Shown here one piece after another: positions 1 to 5,186 of a DNA stretch of 5,186 nucleotides. How positions within the stretch are numbered: position 1 is the first letter of the stretch; every line of letters starts with the position of its first letter. Where the stretch lies: assembly GCA_005773695.1 (NCBI GenBank), contig SXHM01000248.1:1-5186 (forward strand). Direction: 5' to 3'. Both the position numbers and the translations under genes were made by a program. The notes under the pieces are model-generated. The model was not told the DNA's origin. It did not search any database and worked only from the letters and a program-made list of their open reading frames with translations. This DNA is from Bacteroidota bacterium (GTDB lineage: Bacteria > Bacteroidota > Bacteroidia > SXHM01).

Positions 1-1620
1 CTGCGCCTTTGCTTTTTCATAAACTTCATCAATCAGGTTTTCTTTGAAGTTTTCTTTCAGTAAAGCAATCATGGCGCGGAACGCAACAAAGTCGCCCAGT
101 TTAGCCATGTCAATTCCGTAGCAATCTGGATAACGGATTTGAGGAGCAGAAGAAACAACCACAATTTTTTTCGGTTGTAAGCGGTCCAACATTCGGATAA
201 TACTTTGTCGTAAAGTTGTTCCTCGAACAATAGAATCATCAATCACTACCAGATTGTCAATTCCTGCACGAATAGTTCCGTATGTGATATCGTAAACGTG
301 GGCAACTAATTCATCGCGCGCAGAATCTTCTGTAATAAAGGTGCGCAGTTTTGCATCTTTCAGCGCAATTTTCTCTATACGCGGTCTGCGTGAAATAATG
401 TCTTCTAATTTTTCAGCATCAATATTGCTGCCCATCTCTTTTATCTTCTTCACCTTTACCATATTCAGGTAAGCCTCCAGACCTTTAATCATTCCGTAAA
501 AAGCCGTTTCAGCAGTGTTTGGAATAAACGAGAACACCGTGTTTTTAGTATCATGGTCAATACTTTCTAAAACACGCTCGCAGATATTTCTGCCCAACTG
601 TTTGCGCTCTTTATAAATCTCCGAATCGCTTCCGCGACTGAAATAAATACGTTCAAACGAACACGATTTGCGTTCCTCAGGTTCACGAATCATGTATTCA
701 CCAATCTTTCCGTTCTTGCGGATGATCAGCGCATGTCCGGGAGTGATTTCTTTAATTGCTTCAAACGGAATATTGAAAGCAGTCTGCATGGCAGGGCGCT
801 CGGAAGTTACTACTGCTATTTCATCATCGTGATAATAATATGCGGGACGAATTCCGTTCGGGTCGCGCAATACAAAAGCATCGCCATGACCGATTAATCC
901 TGCCATAACATAGCCACCATCCCAGCGTTTTGCAGATTCGGTAAGTATGCCTTGCAGATCTAGATTTTGAGCAATGTTTTCAGAAATTTCCTGATTGGTA
1001 AATCCTTTTCCTTTGAATTTGCGAAATTGATTCTCATTTTCTTCATCAAGAAAATGTCCGATTTTTTCCATCACCGTAACGGTATCAGTCATTTCTTTCG
1101 GATGTTGACCCAAATCAACCAATTGCTGAAAAAGTTCTTCAACATTGGTTAGGTTAAAATTTCCTGCAACAACCAAATTGCGGGTCATCCAATTATTCTG
1201 TCGCAAAAAGGGATGACAATTTTCAATGCTGTTTCCTCCGTATGTGCCGTAGCGCAGGTGTCCGAGAAATAATTCTGCAACCACCGGAATATTTTTCTTC
1301 AACCACCCAACATCATTCATTTTGTCGGGATTGCTCTGTTGTGCTTCTTCCAGCCGTTTATTTATATGCGAAAAAACATCTTTAATTGGTTGTGCATCAT
1401 TTGAGCGATAGCGGGCTATATAGCGGCTTCCGGGTTCAACATCTAATTTAATTGTGGCAACACCCGCGCCATCCTGACCGCGGTTGTGTTGTTTTTCCAT
1501 CAACAAATACAGTTTGTTAAGCCCGTAAAAGGCAGTGCCGTATTTTTCGCGGTAAAATTCAAGTGGCTTGAGCAGCCTGATAAGTGCAATTCCGCACTCG
1601 TGTTTTATTGAGTCGCTCAT
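1..1620 (-). CDS. purF: Long PurF-like amidophosphoribosyltransferase (class II glutamine amidotransferase + PRPP-binding domain), 3' end missing
   Basis: The reading frame starts with ATG at 1620 and stays open for 540 codons to the left edge, so the C-terminus is missing. The N-terminal half is an Ntn-type glutamine amidotransferase. The likely nucleophile is Cys9 in HECGIA, after an 8-residue propeptide that would be removed. It is followed by NRGQDGAG (46-53), GHLRYGTYG (120-128), GNFNLTN (153-159) and TDT with Asp179. RDPNGIRP and FERIYFSRGSDS follow. The PRPP loop VIDDSIVRGTT is at 459-469, then YPDCYGIDM with Cys500. PurF makes 5-phosphoribosylamine from PRPP and glutamine in the cytosol, the first step of purine synthesis. 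Typical PurF is about 470-505 residues with this loop near 360-370, so this is an enlarged form with about 90 extra residues before the loop. Family membership is clear. Whether it is the main PurF or a paralogue cannot be settled here. No purine genes adjoin it. Confidence 0.88.
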   Translation of the reverse strand, partial: MSDSIKHECGIALIRLLKPLEFYREKYGTAFYGLNKLYLLMEKQHNRGQDGAGVATIKLDVEPGSRYIARYRSNDAQPIKDVFSHINKRLEEAQQSNPDKMNDVGWLKKNIPVVAELFLGHLRYGTYGGNSIENCHPFLRQNNWMTRNLVVAGNFNLTNVEELFQQLVDLGQHPKEMTDTVTVMEKIGHFLDEENENQFRKFKGKGFTNQEISENIAQNLDLQGILTESAKRWDGGYVMAGLIGHGDAFVLRDPNGIRPAYYYHDDEIAVVTSERPAMQTAFNIPFEAIKEITPGHALIIRKNGKIGEYMIREPEERKSCSFERIYFSRGSDSEIYKERKQLGRNICERVLESIDHDTKNTVFSFIPNTAETAFYGMIKGLEAYLNMVKVKKIKEMGSNIDAEKLEDIISRRPRIEKIALKDAKLRTFITEDSARDELVAHVYDITYGTIRAGIDNLVVIDDSIVRGTTLRQSIIRMLDRLQPKKIVVVSSAPQIRYPDCYGIDMAKLGDFVAFRAMIALLKENFKENLIDEVYEKAKAQ

Positions 1621-1630
1621 TAAGAGTTTA

Positions 1631-1638
1631 CAAAGGTA
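1631..1638 (-). promoter_or_regulatory. Bacteroidota -7 promoter element (TACCTTTG) for the purF-like gene
   Basis: On the minus strand this reads TACCTTTG, an exact match to the TAnnTTTG consensus of the Bacteroidota primary sigma factor. Only 10 bases separate it from the ATG at 1620, so the transcript would start within a few bases of the start codon (leaderless or nearly so). The -33 partner is weak: the nearest TTG (1653-1655) is 14 bases away, shorter than the usual 17-20 or so. No Shine-Dalgarno sequence is present, which is normal in this phylum. Confidence 0.6.
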
Positions 1639-1697
1639 GCGAAATAATGAAACAACGGAGGCTTATTTTTATCCTGCTCCGGTTTTCAACTGCAACC

Positions 1698-2228
1698 TTA
1701 GTCTTCGTAAACGGTGTTAAAAATCTGGCCTTCGGTTATAGTGTTAATAACACCTGAGCCATCTTCTTTCAATCCATCGAATGAAAATGTTCCTGATAAA
1801 GTTTTAGCACTTAAGTCAACATCAGTTATTGTAAAAGTGCCGGTAATAGTATCATTGGTTGCATAAGAAACTCCGCTTGTTCCCACACTCTCGTCAATGT
1901 ATGTTGCTAAACCTTTAATCGGAGAGCTTAACGGACCATATTTAAGCTCATAAGTACCAACAGAAGGTGGGTATGGAATGAAATTAAGAAGAACTGCATT
2001 ATTCGGTCCGCTGCAAGATAGAAAACTTAAGTTCAATAAAGAAACAGTGTGAGAATGAAAACTCAAATAAGCTTTTTCCTCAACTCCGTTTACTTTCCAT
2101 GAAGCCTCTAATGTTCCGGTTGTGCCACAATTATTATCGTCATCGTCATCATCGTTGTTGCAAGCTGTGATTGAAATTACTCCAAGAAAAAGTAGAGCTA
2201 AAAATGATTTTGTAAAAATTGATTTCAT
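1698..2228 (-). CDS. Putative surface-exposed lipoprotein with Asp6 tract, function unknown
   Basis: This is a complete 176-residue protein. Residues 1-22 form a lipoprotein signal peptide: Lys2 and Lys7, a hydrophobic core (FLALLFLGVISI), then the lipobox ITAC with Cys23 as the lipid-bearing residue. Directly after it comes NNDDDDDDNN (24-33). In Bacteroidota an acidic stretch next to the lipidated Cys acts as an export signal that sends lipoproteins to the outer face of the outer membrane, so surface exposure is likely by inference. The mature part has no catalytic motif I recognise. It is rich in Ser, Thr and Gly with alternating hydrophobics. It opens with ASWKVNGVEE and ends with a TITGTFTITDVD...LSGTFSFDG...ITEG pattern. 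That resembles small beta-sandwich lipoproteins common in this phylum, possibly of the DUF6252 type; this is recalled from memory, not searched. It lies 42 bp downstream of the hydrolase gene and 77 bp upstream of the purF-like gene, with its own -7 element. Stop is TAA at 1698-1700. Confidence 0.85.
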   Translation of the reverse strand: MKSIFTKSFLALLFLGVISITACNNDDDDDDNNCGTTGTLEASWKVNGVEEKAYLSFHSHTVSLLNLSFLSCSGPNNAVLLNFIPYPPSVGTYELKYGPLSSPIKGLATYIDESVGTSGVSYATNDTITGTFTITDVDLSAKTLSGTFSFDGLKEDGSGVINTITEGQIFNTVYED

Positions 2229-2257
2229 AATTATTGAAGGATTAAGTTTTGTGGTCG

Positions 2258-2265
2258 CAAAAATA
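2258..2265 (-). promoter_or_regulatory. Candidate -7 promoter element (TATTTTTG) for the lipoprotein gene
   Basis: The minus strand reads TATTTTTG, which fits TAnnTTTG, and lies 29 bases before the ATG at 2228. I see no TTTG or TTG at the expected -33 distance, and the surroundings are very AT-rich, so a chance match is possible. It overlaps a 14-base AT palindrome (2259-2272) that also touches the stop codon of the upstream hydrolase gene. If inactive, the lipoprotein would depend on read-through from the hydrolase promoter. Confidence 0.4.
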
Positions 2266-2270
2266 TATTT

Positions 2271-3793
2271 TTATCGGGTTATGATAATTTTTTTCGCTCC
2301 CAGAATTTCATTTTCTGATTTCAATCTAAGCAAATAATTACCTGACGGGAATTCGGTTGTTTCAATTTGTGTTTGAAATTTTTTGTTTGCTGTAATTTGT
2401 TTTACAAACACCTGTTGTCCTTTAATATTGAATAGTTCAACAGCGAGCGAATTGTAATTTTCAATCAGTTCAGCACTTACTGTAATTTGTGTTGAAGCAG
2501 GTTGCGGATAAATTGAGAAATCAACTAGATTAAAATATTCATTAATTGATTCAGGTACAAATGCTGTATCCGTTACAATGTACAGATCAGATGCTTCGCA
2601 GCCGTCTTCATATGCAATTGCCATTACATGTTTCAGATTGGTATCGGGTGTGAGTGTAATTTCATCACCATTATCGGTAAAAGGAAAGCAGGGAATTGTG
2701 CACCATTGCAGAGATGCATTTCCACCGTCATTTGCAATTCCTGCTGCAAGCGTTGCAGAAACAGGAGTTTGGTCGGTCCAATGAACTAAAGTATCGCCCT
2801 CAATATCCACACTAAGAGGACAACAAAAAGAACGATTCATTAATACAGCATGCGCCCGGAGTGACAAACGATAAACAACACTTTTTATATAATCCAATCC
2901 CATACTTTCTGATGGATGTCCCTGCCCTTCCATTGTATAGAGATAGCTGCAAACACCCTTTTCCGTAGCAGCGGAATCTACTACATAACTTCCTTGTAAA
3001 TCAAAAACACCAAAAGTTATTCCCCCCAAACCGCCATAACCATATGGCACAATATCATCTACGTTTCCGTGAGCTGAAATAATAGGTACATCACCAGTCT
3101 CAATCCACCCGGCATCAATGATAGCTCCTGAAACATTTACGGTTGCGCAGCCATTCCAGGTATAATTGGGATAATACCCGGTGGTGCTGTAAAAGCCACC
3201 CAAATCATCTAATGCGGAAATATCACCCATTTGCGCCATTTCCTGTTCTTTGTCGCAATAAGAAGTCATTAATGAAGTAATGGCACCAGCAGAGGCTCCA
3301 CCAATGAAAATATAGTTGGTGTCAATAAGGTAATTATTCCCAAGTTCTAAAAAATCGGCTTTCAGATATTGCACGCAGGCGCGCATGTCCTGCATAGGGC
3401 GGAAGAAGATACGCATATGCTGAAGTGCAATAATTTCTCCATAATCAATTCCGGTGCGATAATCAGGAGCAACACTTACATAACCTGCTTTAGCAAAGTG
3501 ATTACATACTTCTTTAACATACCAGTCCTCACGACTACCCTGAACAAATCCACCCCCAAAAGCAAAAATCATAACCGGACGATTAGTAGAGGTATCGCCA
3601 TAAGGTTCATAAACATCCATTGATAAGATTTGGTTTACACCGTCAATATTATAGCCTTCGCCAAAAGCTACGGTAGAAACAGTTACCGAATCAAAAACAG
3701 AGATAAGTAACGGCAGTCTGAACATTCCTGAGCTTTTAATGTCAGAGAATTAGAAAGAGAGCATGTTAAAAGGAGTAGTATAAGTCTTTTCAT
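2271..3793 (-). CDS. Secreted alpha/beta-hydrolase (esterase-like) with T9SS type A sorting domain, interrupted by a frameshift
   Basis: The body is open from 3725 to the TAA at 2271-2273 (484 codons from the in-frame ATG at 3725). That ATG gives no signal peptide and is probably not the real start. An ATG at 3793, in another frame, encodes MKRLILLLLTC...TLKAQECSDC, a good Sec signal with likely cleavage at A21-Q22. Joining the two across one missing base gives about 507 residues. In 484-numbering, the hydrolase fold shows FGGG (56-59, oxyanion-loop position), GASAG with nucleophile Ser145, HGNVDDIVP with Asp223, and GQGH with His270. This set fits carboxylesterase/feruloyl-esterase-like enzymes, but the substrate is unknown. 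Residues 300-395 form a Cys-bearing linker or Ig-like region. Residues 403-484 (FSIYPQPAS ... VELFNIKGQQV ... PSGNYLLRL ... KKIIITR) are a T9SS type A sorting domain that directs the protein across the outer membrane. The frameshift may be a sequencing error or a real lesion. Confidence 0.83.
3683..3793 (-). other. Out-of-frame 5' fragment of the hydrolase gene encoding its signal peptide
   Basis: ATG at 3793 opens a 36-codon frame ending at TAA 3683-3685. The peptide begins with Lys2-Arg3, then a run of hydrophobic residues (LILLLL, 4-9), then a Ser/Leu stretch, LKA (19-21) and Gln22. Cleavage A-Q is common in exported proteins of this phylum. Residues 27-31 read CRYLS and lead into the VFDSVTV start of the hydrolase body in the neighbouring frame. 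A consensus promoter stands 16 bases upstream of this ATG. Too short to be a gene of its own, it is best read as the first exon-like piece of the broken hydrolase gene. Confidence 0.8.
3692..3703 (-). other. Frameshift site in the hydrolase gene
   Basis: On the minus strand the signal-peptide frame reads TCT CTG TTT TTG ATT CGG TAA, while the enzyme body reads TCT GTT TTT GAT TCG. Restoring one base reconciles them in two ways. An extra C after TCTC gives RYLSPVFDSV. A sixth T in the T5 run (3693-3697) gives RYLSLFFDSV. No other disruption is visible in the 475 codons that follow, which argues for a recent event or a homopolymer/assembly error. A -1 ribosomal slip on the T run is formally possible, but the heptamer is one T short of a classic slippery site. 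Confidence 0.78.
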
Positions 3794-3809
3794 GTTTTAT
3801 ATTTTGGTT

Positions 3810-3840
3810 CAAATGTAGTAGCTTAACTCTAAAAACCAAA
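3810..3840 (-). promoter_or_regulatory. Consensus Bacteroidota promoter (TTTG-N19-TACATTTG) for the hydrolase gene
   Basis: On the minus strand the -33 element TTTG lies at 3837-3840 and the -7 element TACATTTG at 3810-3817, 19 bases apart, matching the phylum consensus in both sequence and spacing. The 16-base gap to the ATG at 3793 gives a very short leader with no Shine-Dalgarno sequence. Its position supports 3793, not 3725, as the native start of the hydrolase gene. Confidence 0.78.
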
Positions 3841-3916
3841 AGGTATGTAAACAAATAAGAAACAAGCGGTTCGGGCTTCAAATCGGGGTAATCCTAAAAT
3901 TATCAACACTTTCTTG

Positions 3917-3945
3917 TTGAAATTTGAAAATTAGTTTTACATTTG
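3917..3945 (+). promoter_or_regulatory. Consensus Bacteroidota promoter (TTG-N18-TACATTTG) for rplM-rpsI-rpsB
   Basis: TTG at 3917-3919 and TACATTTG at 3938-3945 are separated by 18 bases, as expected for the primary sigma factor of this phylum. Transcription would start about 4-7 bases after 3945, giving a leader of roughly 50 bases before the GTG at 4001. No other -7 match is seen in front of rpsI or rpsB, so this probably drives the whole ribosomal operon. It faces away from the hydrolase promoter, with the two -7 elements about 120 bp apart. Confidence 0.75.
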
Positions 3946-3948
3946 CAG

Positions 3949-3962
3949 CCCCTTTTTAGGGG
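3949..3962 (+). promoter_or_regulatory. Small GC hairpin at the 5' end of the predicted rplM leader
   Basis: CCCCT (3949-3953) pairs perfectly with AGGGG (3958-3962) around a TTTT loop. In this AT-rich gap it is the only GC block, and it starts 4 bases after the -7 element, so it would form at the very tip of the mRNA. It is not a terminator, because no U run follows and the gene lies just downstream. It could stabilise the transcript or be part of an L13-responsive leader. L13 operons are autoregulated in some other bacteria, but nothing here proves that. Confidence 0.5.
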
Positions 3963-4000
3963 AGTATTGAAAAATTTAACAGCTAAAACATTAATAAACA

Positions 4001-4456
4001 GTGGATTCAGTAAGTTTCAAAACCGTTTCAGCCAATAAGGCTACGGCAACCAAAAATTGGGTTTTGGTAAATGCCGAAGGACAAACGCTCGGACGTTTGG
4101 CATCTCAGCTTGCCATTCTTATTCGCGGAAAACATAAAACCAATTACACTCCTCACATGGATTGTGGCGATAACGTTGTTGTTATCAACGCAGAGAAAGT
4201 TATCCTGAGCGGTGCAAAATTAGATGACAAAGAATACGTGCGTCACACAGGTTACCCAGGTGGACAGCGTTTCACAACGCCACGTGAATTGTTTGCTAAA
4301 AACCCTTCGGAAGTAATAACCAAAGCCGTTTACGGTATGTTACCTAAAAACAAATTGGGTCGTGCCATCAACAAAAACCTTCACGTTTATGCGGGAAGCG
4401 AGCACAAACACGAAGCTCAACAACCAAAAGAAATCAACATTAATACTATAAGATAA
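4001..4456 (+). CDS. rplM: 50S ribosomal protein L13 (uL13)
   Basis: This 151-residue protein is L13, an early-assembling component of the large ribosomal subunit that binds 23S rRNA. The body matches the family throughout: WVLVNAEGQTLGRLAS (20-35), IRGKHKTNYTPHMDCGD (41-57), HTGYPGG (82-88) and the signature region YGMLPKNKLGR...LHVYAGSEHKHEAQQP (111-142). E. coli L13 is 142 residues, and the extra length is mostly an N-terminal stretch (MDSVSFKTVSANKATATK). That stretch resembles the MDTLSYKTxSANKATVTK-type start of Bacteroidota L13, as I recall it. On this basis I keep the GTG at 4001 as start; no ATG in this frame precedes the conserved region. There is no Shine-Dalgarno sequence, and the leader just before GTG is A/T-rich. 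It is the first gene of the ribosomal operon, with the rpsI start 2 bp after its TAA. Confidence 0.97.
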   Translation: MDSVSFKTVSANKATATKNWVLVNAEGQTLGRLASQLAILIRGKHKTNYTPHMDCGDNVVVINAEKVILSGAKLDDKEYVRHTGYPGGQRFTTPRELFAKNPSEVITKAVYGMLPKNKLGRAINKNLHVYAGSEHKHEAQQPKEININTIR

Positions 4457-4458
4457 GT

Positions 4459-4845
4459 ATGGAAGTCATCAACGCTCTCGGAAGAAGAAAAACGGCTGTT
4501 GCCCGTGTTTACCTGAAAAAAGGAAAAGGTAACATTGTTGTAAACGATAAAGATTACAAACAATATTTTCCTATCACTACTTTGCAAACTTCGGTTACAA
4601 AACCGTTGGCGCTTACAAACTCAGCAACTGACTTTGATGTAACAGTTACTGTAGAAGGTGGTGGAATTACAGGGCAGGCAGAAGCTATCAGTCTTGGAAT
4701 TGCACGTGCATTAGTTGAATACAATGCCGAAAATAAACCAGCATTGCGTGCTGCAGGTCTTATGACCCGTGATCCACGTATGGTTGAGCGTAAAAAATTC
4801 GGACAAAAGAAAGCGAGAAAACGCTTCCAGTTCAGCAAACGTTAA
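4459..4845 (+). CDS. rpsI: 30S ribosomal protein S9 (uS9)
   Basis: A complete 128-residue S9, about the usual length (E. coli has 130). S9 binds 16S rRNA in the head of the small subunit, and its C-terminal tail reaches the P-site tRNA. Visible family features are ALGRRKTAVARVYLKKGKG (6-24), the signature GGGITGQAEAISLGIARAL (67-85), LTRDP-like LMTRDPRMVERKKFGQKKAR (101-120) and the invariant SKR end (126-128). The ATG at 4459 follows the rplM stop by 2 bp, so translation is probably coupled; L13-S9 pairing is conserved across bacteria. No internal promoter is seen. Confidence 0.98.
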   Translation: MEVINALGRRKTAVARVYLKKGKGNIVVNDKDYKQYFPITTLQTSVTKPLALTNSATDFDVTVTVEGGGITGQAEAISLGIARALVEYNAENKPALRAAGLMTRDPRMVERKKFGQKKARKRFQFSKR

Positions 4846-4880
4846 TCTACACTATATAATAATAATTCTAAATCAGATAA

Positions 4881-5186
4881 ATGTCATTACCAAAAACAAA
4901 AGAAATGCTGGATGCAGGTGTTCACTTCGGACACCTTAAAAGAAAATGGAATCCTGCTATGGCTCCTTACATTTTTATGGAGAAAAACGGAATCCACATT
5001 ATTGACTTGAACAAAACAGTTGCAAAACTGGATGAAGCAGTAGCTGCTGTAAAGCAAATTGCAAAGTCAGGCAAAAAAGTTCTGTTCGTTGCTACTAAAA
5101 AACAAGGAAAAGAAATAGTAGCCCGCGAAGCAAAAAGAGTGAACATGCCATTTGTTACTGAGCGTTGGCCAGGAGGAATGCTGACC
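4881..5186 (+). CDS. rpsB: 30S ribosomal protein S2 (uS2), 3' end missing
   Basis: ATG at 4881 opens a frame of 102 codons running off the right edge; full S2 is about 240-280 residues, so somewhat under half is present. S2 binds late to the 30S subunit near the head-platform junction and helps to recruit S1 in bacteria that have it. Diagnostic segments are MLDAGVHFGHLKRKWNP (9-25), YIFMEKNGIHIIDLNKT (30-46), VLFVATKKQGKEIV (67-80) and ERWPGGMLT (94-102). The more usual FGHQTRRWNP appears here as FGHLKRKWNP, a Bacteroidota-like variant. It lies 35 bp after rpsI with no -7 element or terminator between, so it is likely co-transcribed. The gene for elongation factor Ts (tsf) usually follows. 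Confidence 0.97.
   Translation, partial: MSLPKTKEMLDAGVHFGHLKRKWNPAMAPYIFMEKNGIHIIDLNKTVAKLDEAVAAVKQIAKSGKKVLFVATKKQGKEIVAREAKRVNMPFVTERWPGGMLT

Noticed and set aside
967..1152. Plus-strand open frames inside the purF-like and hydrolase genes (also 2578-2784 and 3369-3623)
   Set aside because: They are antisense to strongly supported coding sequence, with no promoter and no family resemblance.
1656..1681. CGGAG/CTCCG inverted repeat as a terminator between the lipoprotein and purF-like genes
   Set aside because: The stem is only 5 bp with a 16-base loop, and no clean U run follows on the minus strand; too weak to list as a feature.
2122..2337. Plus-strand open frame across the lipoprotein/hydrolase gap
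   Set aside because: Its Ser run is the antisense of the Asp tract, and it overlaps two supported genes on the other strand; no promoter seen.
3685..3703. Programmed -1 ribosomal frameshift in the hydrolase gene
   Set aside because: The T5 run is one base short of a classic slippery heptamer, no downstream stimulatory structure is apparent, and no programmed shift is known to me in this family; a simple indel or sequence error is more likely.
3683..3725. ATG at 3725 as the real start of the hydrolase
   Set aside because: It gives a protein without signal peptide despite a T9SS tail, lies 85 bases from the consensus promoter, and ignores the signal peptide encoded just upstream in another frame.
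3794..4000. tRNA, small RNA or riboswitch in the divergent gap
   Set aside because: Apart from the short leader hairpin and the two promoters, I see no cloverleaf, conserved aptamer core or terminator.
4554..4838. 94-codon open frame antisense to rpsI
   Set aside because: It lies wholly within a well-conserved ribosomal gene, and its peptide has no recognisable features; an open frame by chance.

Overview
The window looks like ordinary chromosomal DNA from a member of the Bacteroidota (Flavobacteriia/Sphingobacteriia/Chitinophagia-like, probably not enteric Bacteroides). Four independent signs agree. Several genes are preceded by the phylum's TAnnTTTG -7 promoter element. Shine-Dalgarno sequences are absent before the starts. 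One protein carries a type IX secretion (T9SS) type A sorting domain. A lipoprotein has an acidic export tag directly after its lipid-bearing cysteine. The ribosomal order rplM-rpsI-rpsB is also typical of the phylum.

Layout. Positions 1-3793 hold three minus-strand genes; in their reading direction (right to left) they come in the following order. (a) A secreted alpha/beta-hydrolase with a T9SS C-terminal domain (2271-3793). Its signal peptide lies in a different frame from its body, so as written the gene carries a one-base frameshift near 3692-3703. (b) A small putative surface lipoprotein with an Asp6 tract (1698-2228). (c) A long PurF-like glutamine amidotransferase/phosphoribosyltransferase (1-1620), cut by the left edge. 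Each of the three has its own -7 element, so they need not form one operon. Positions 3794-4000 are a divergent promoter region. The plus strand then carries a tightly packed ribosomal operon: rplM (L13, GTG start), rpsI (S9, 2 bp later) and rpsB (S2, cut by the right edge; tsf would be expected next).

Function. The ribosomal genes form one co-transcribed unit for ribosome assembly. The PurF-like protein belongs to purine nucleotide synthesis or a closely related PRPP/glutamine reaction. The hydrolase and lipoprotein are envelope or secreted products with no evident link to each other beyond adjacency. I found no mobile element, CRISPR array, tRNA, rRNA or defence system. The points that most deserve a second look are the hydrolase frameshift, which conceals the true start and signal peptide, the divergent long PurF form, and the short GC hairpin at the start of the predicted rplM transcript. 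No stretch longer than 300 bases lacks a gene.
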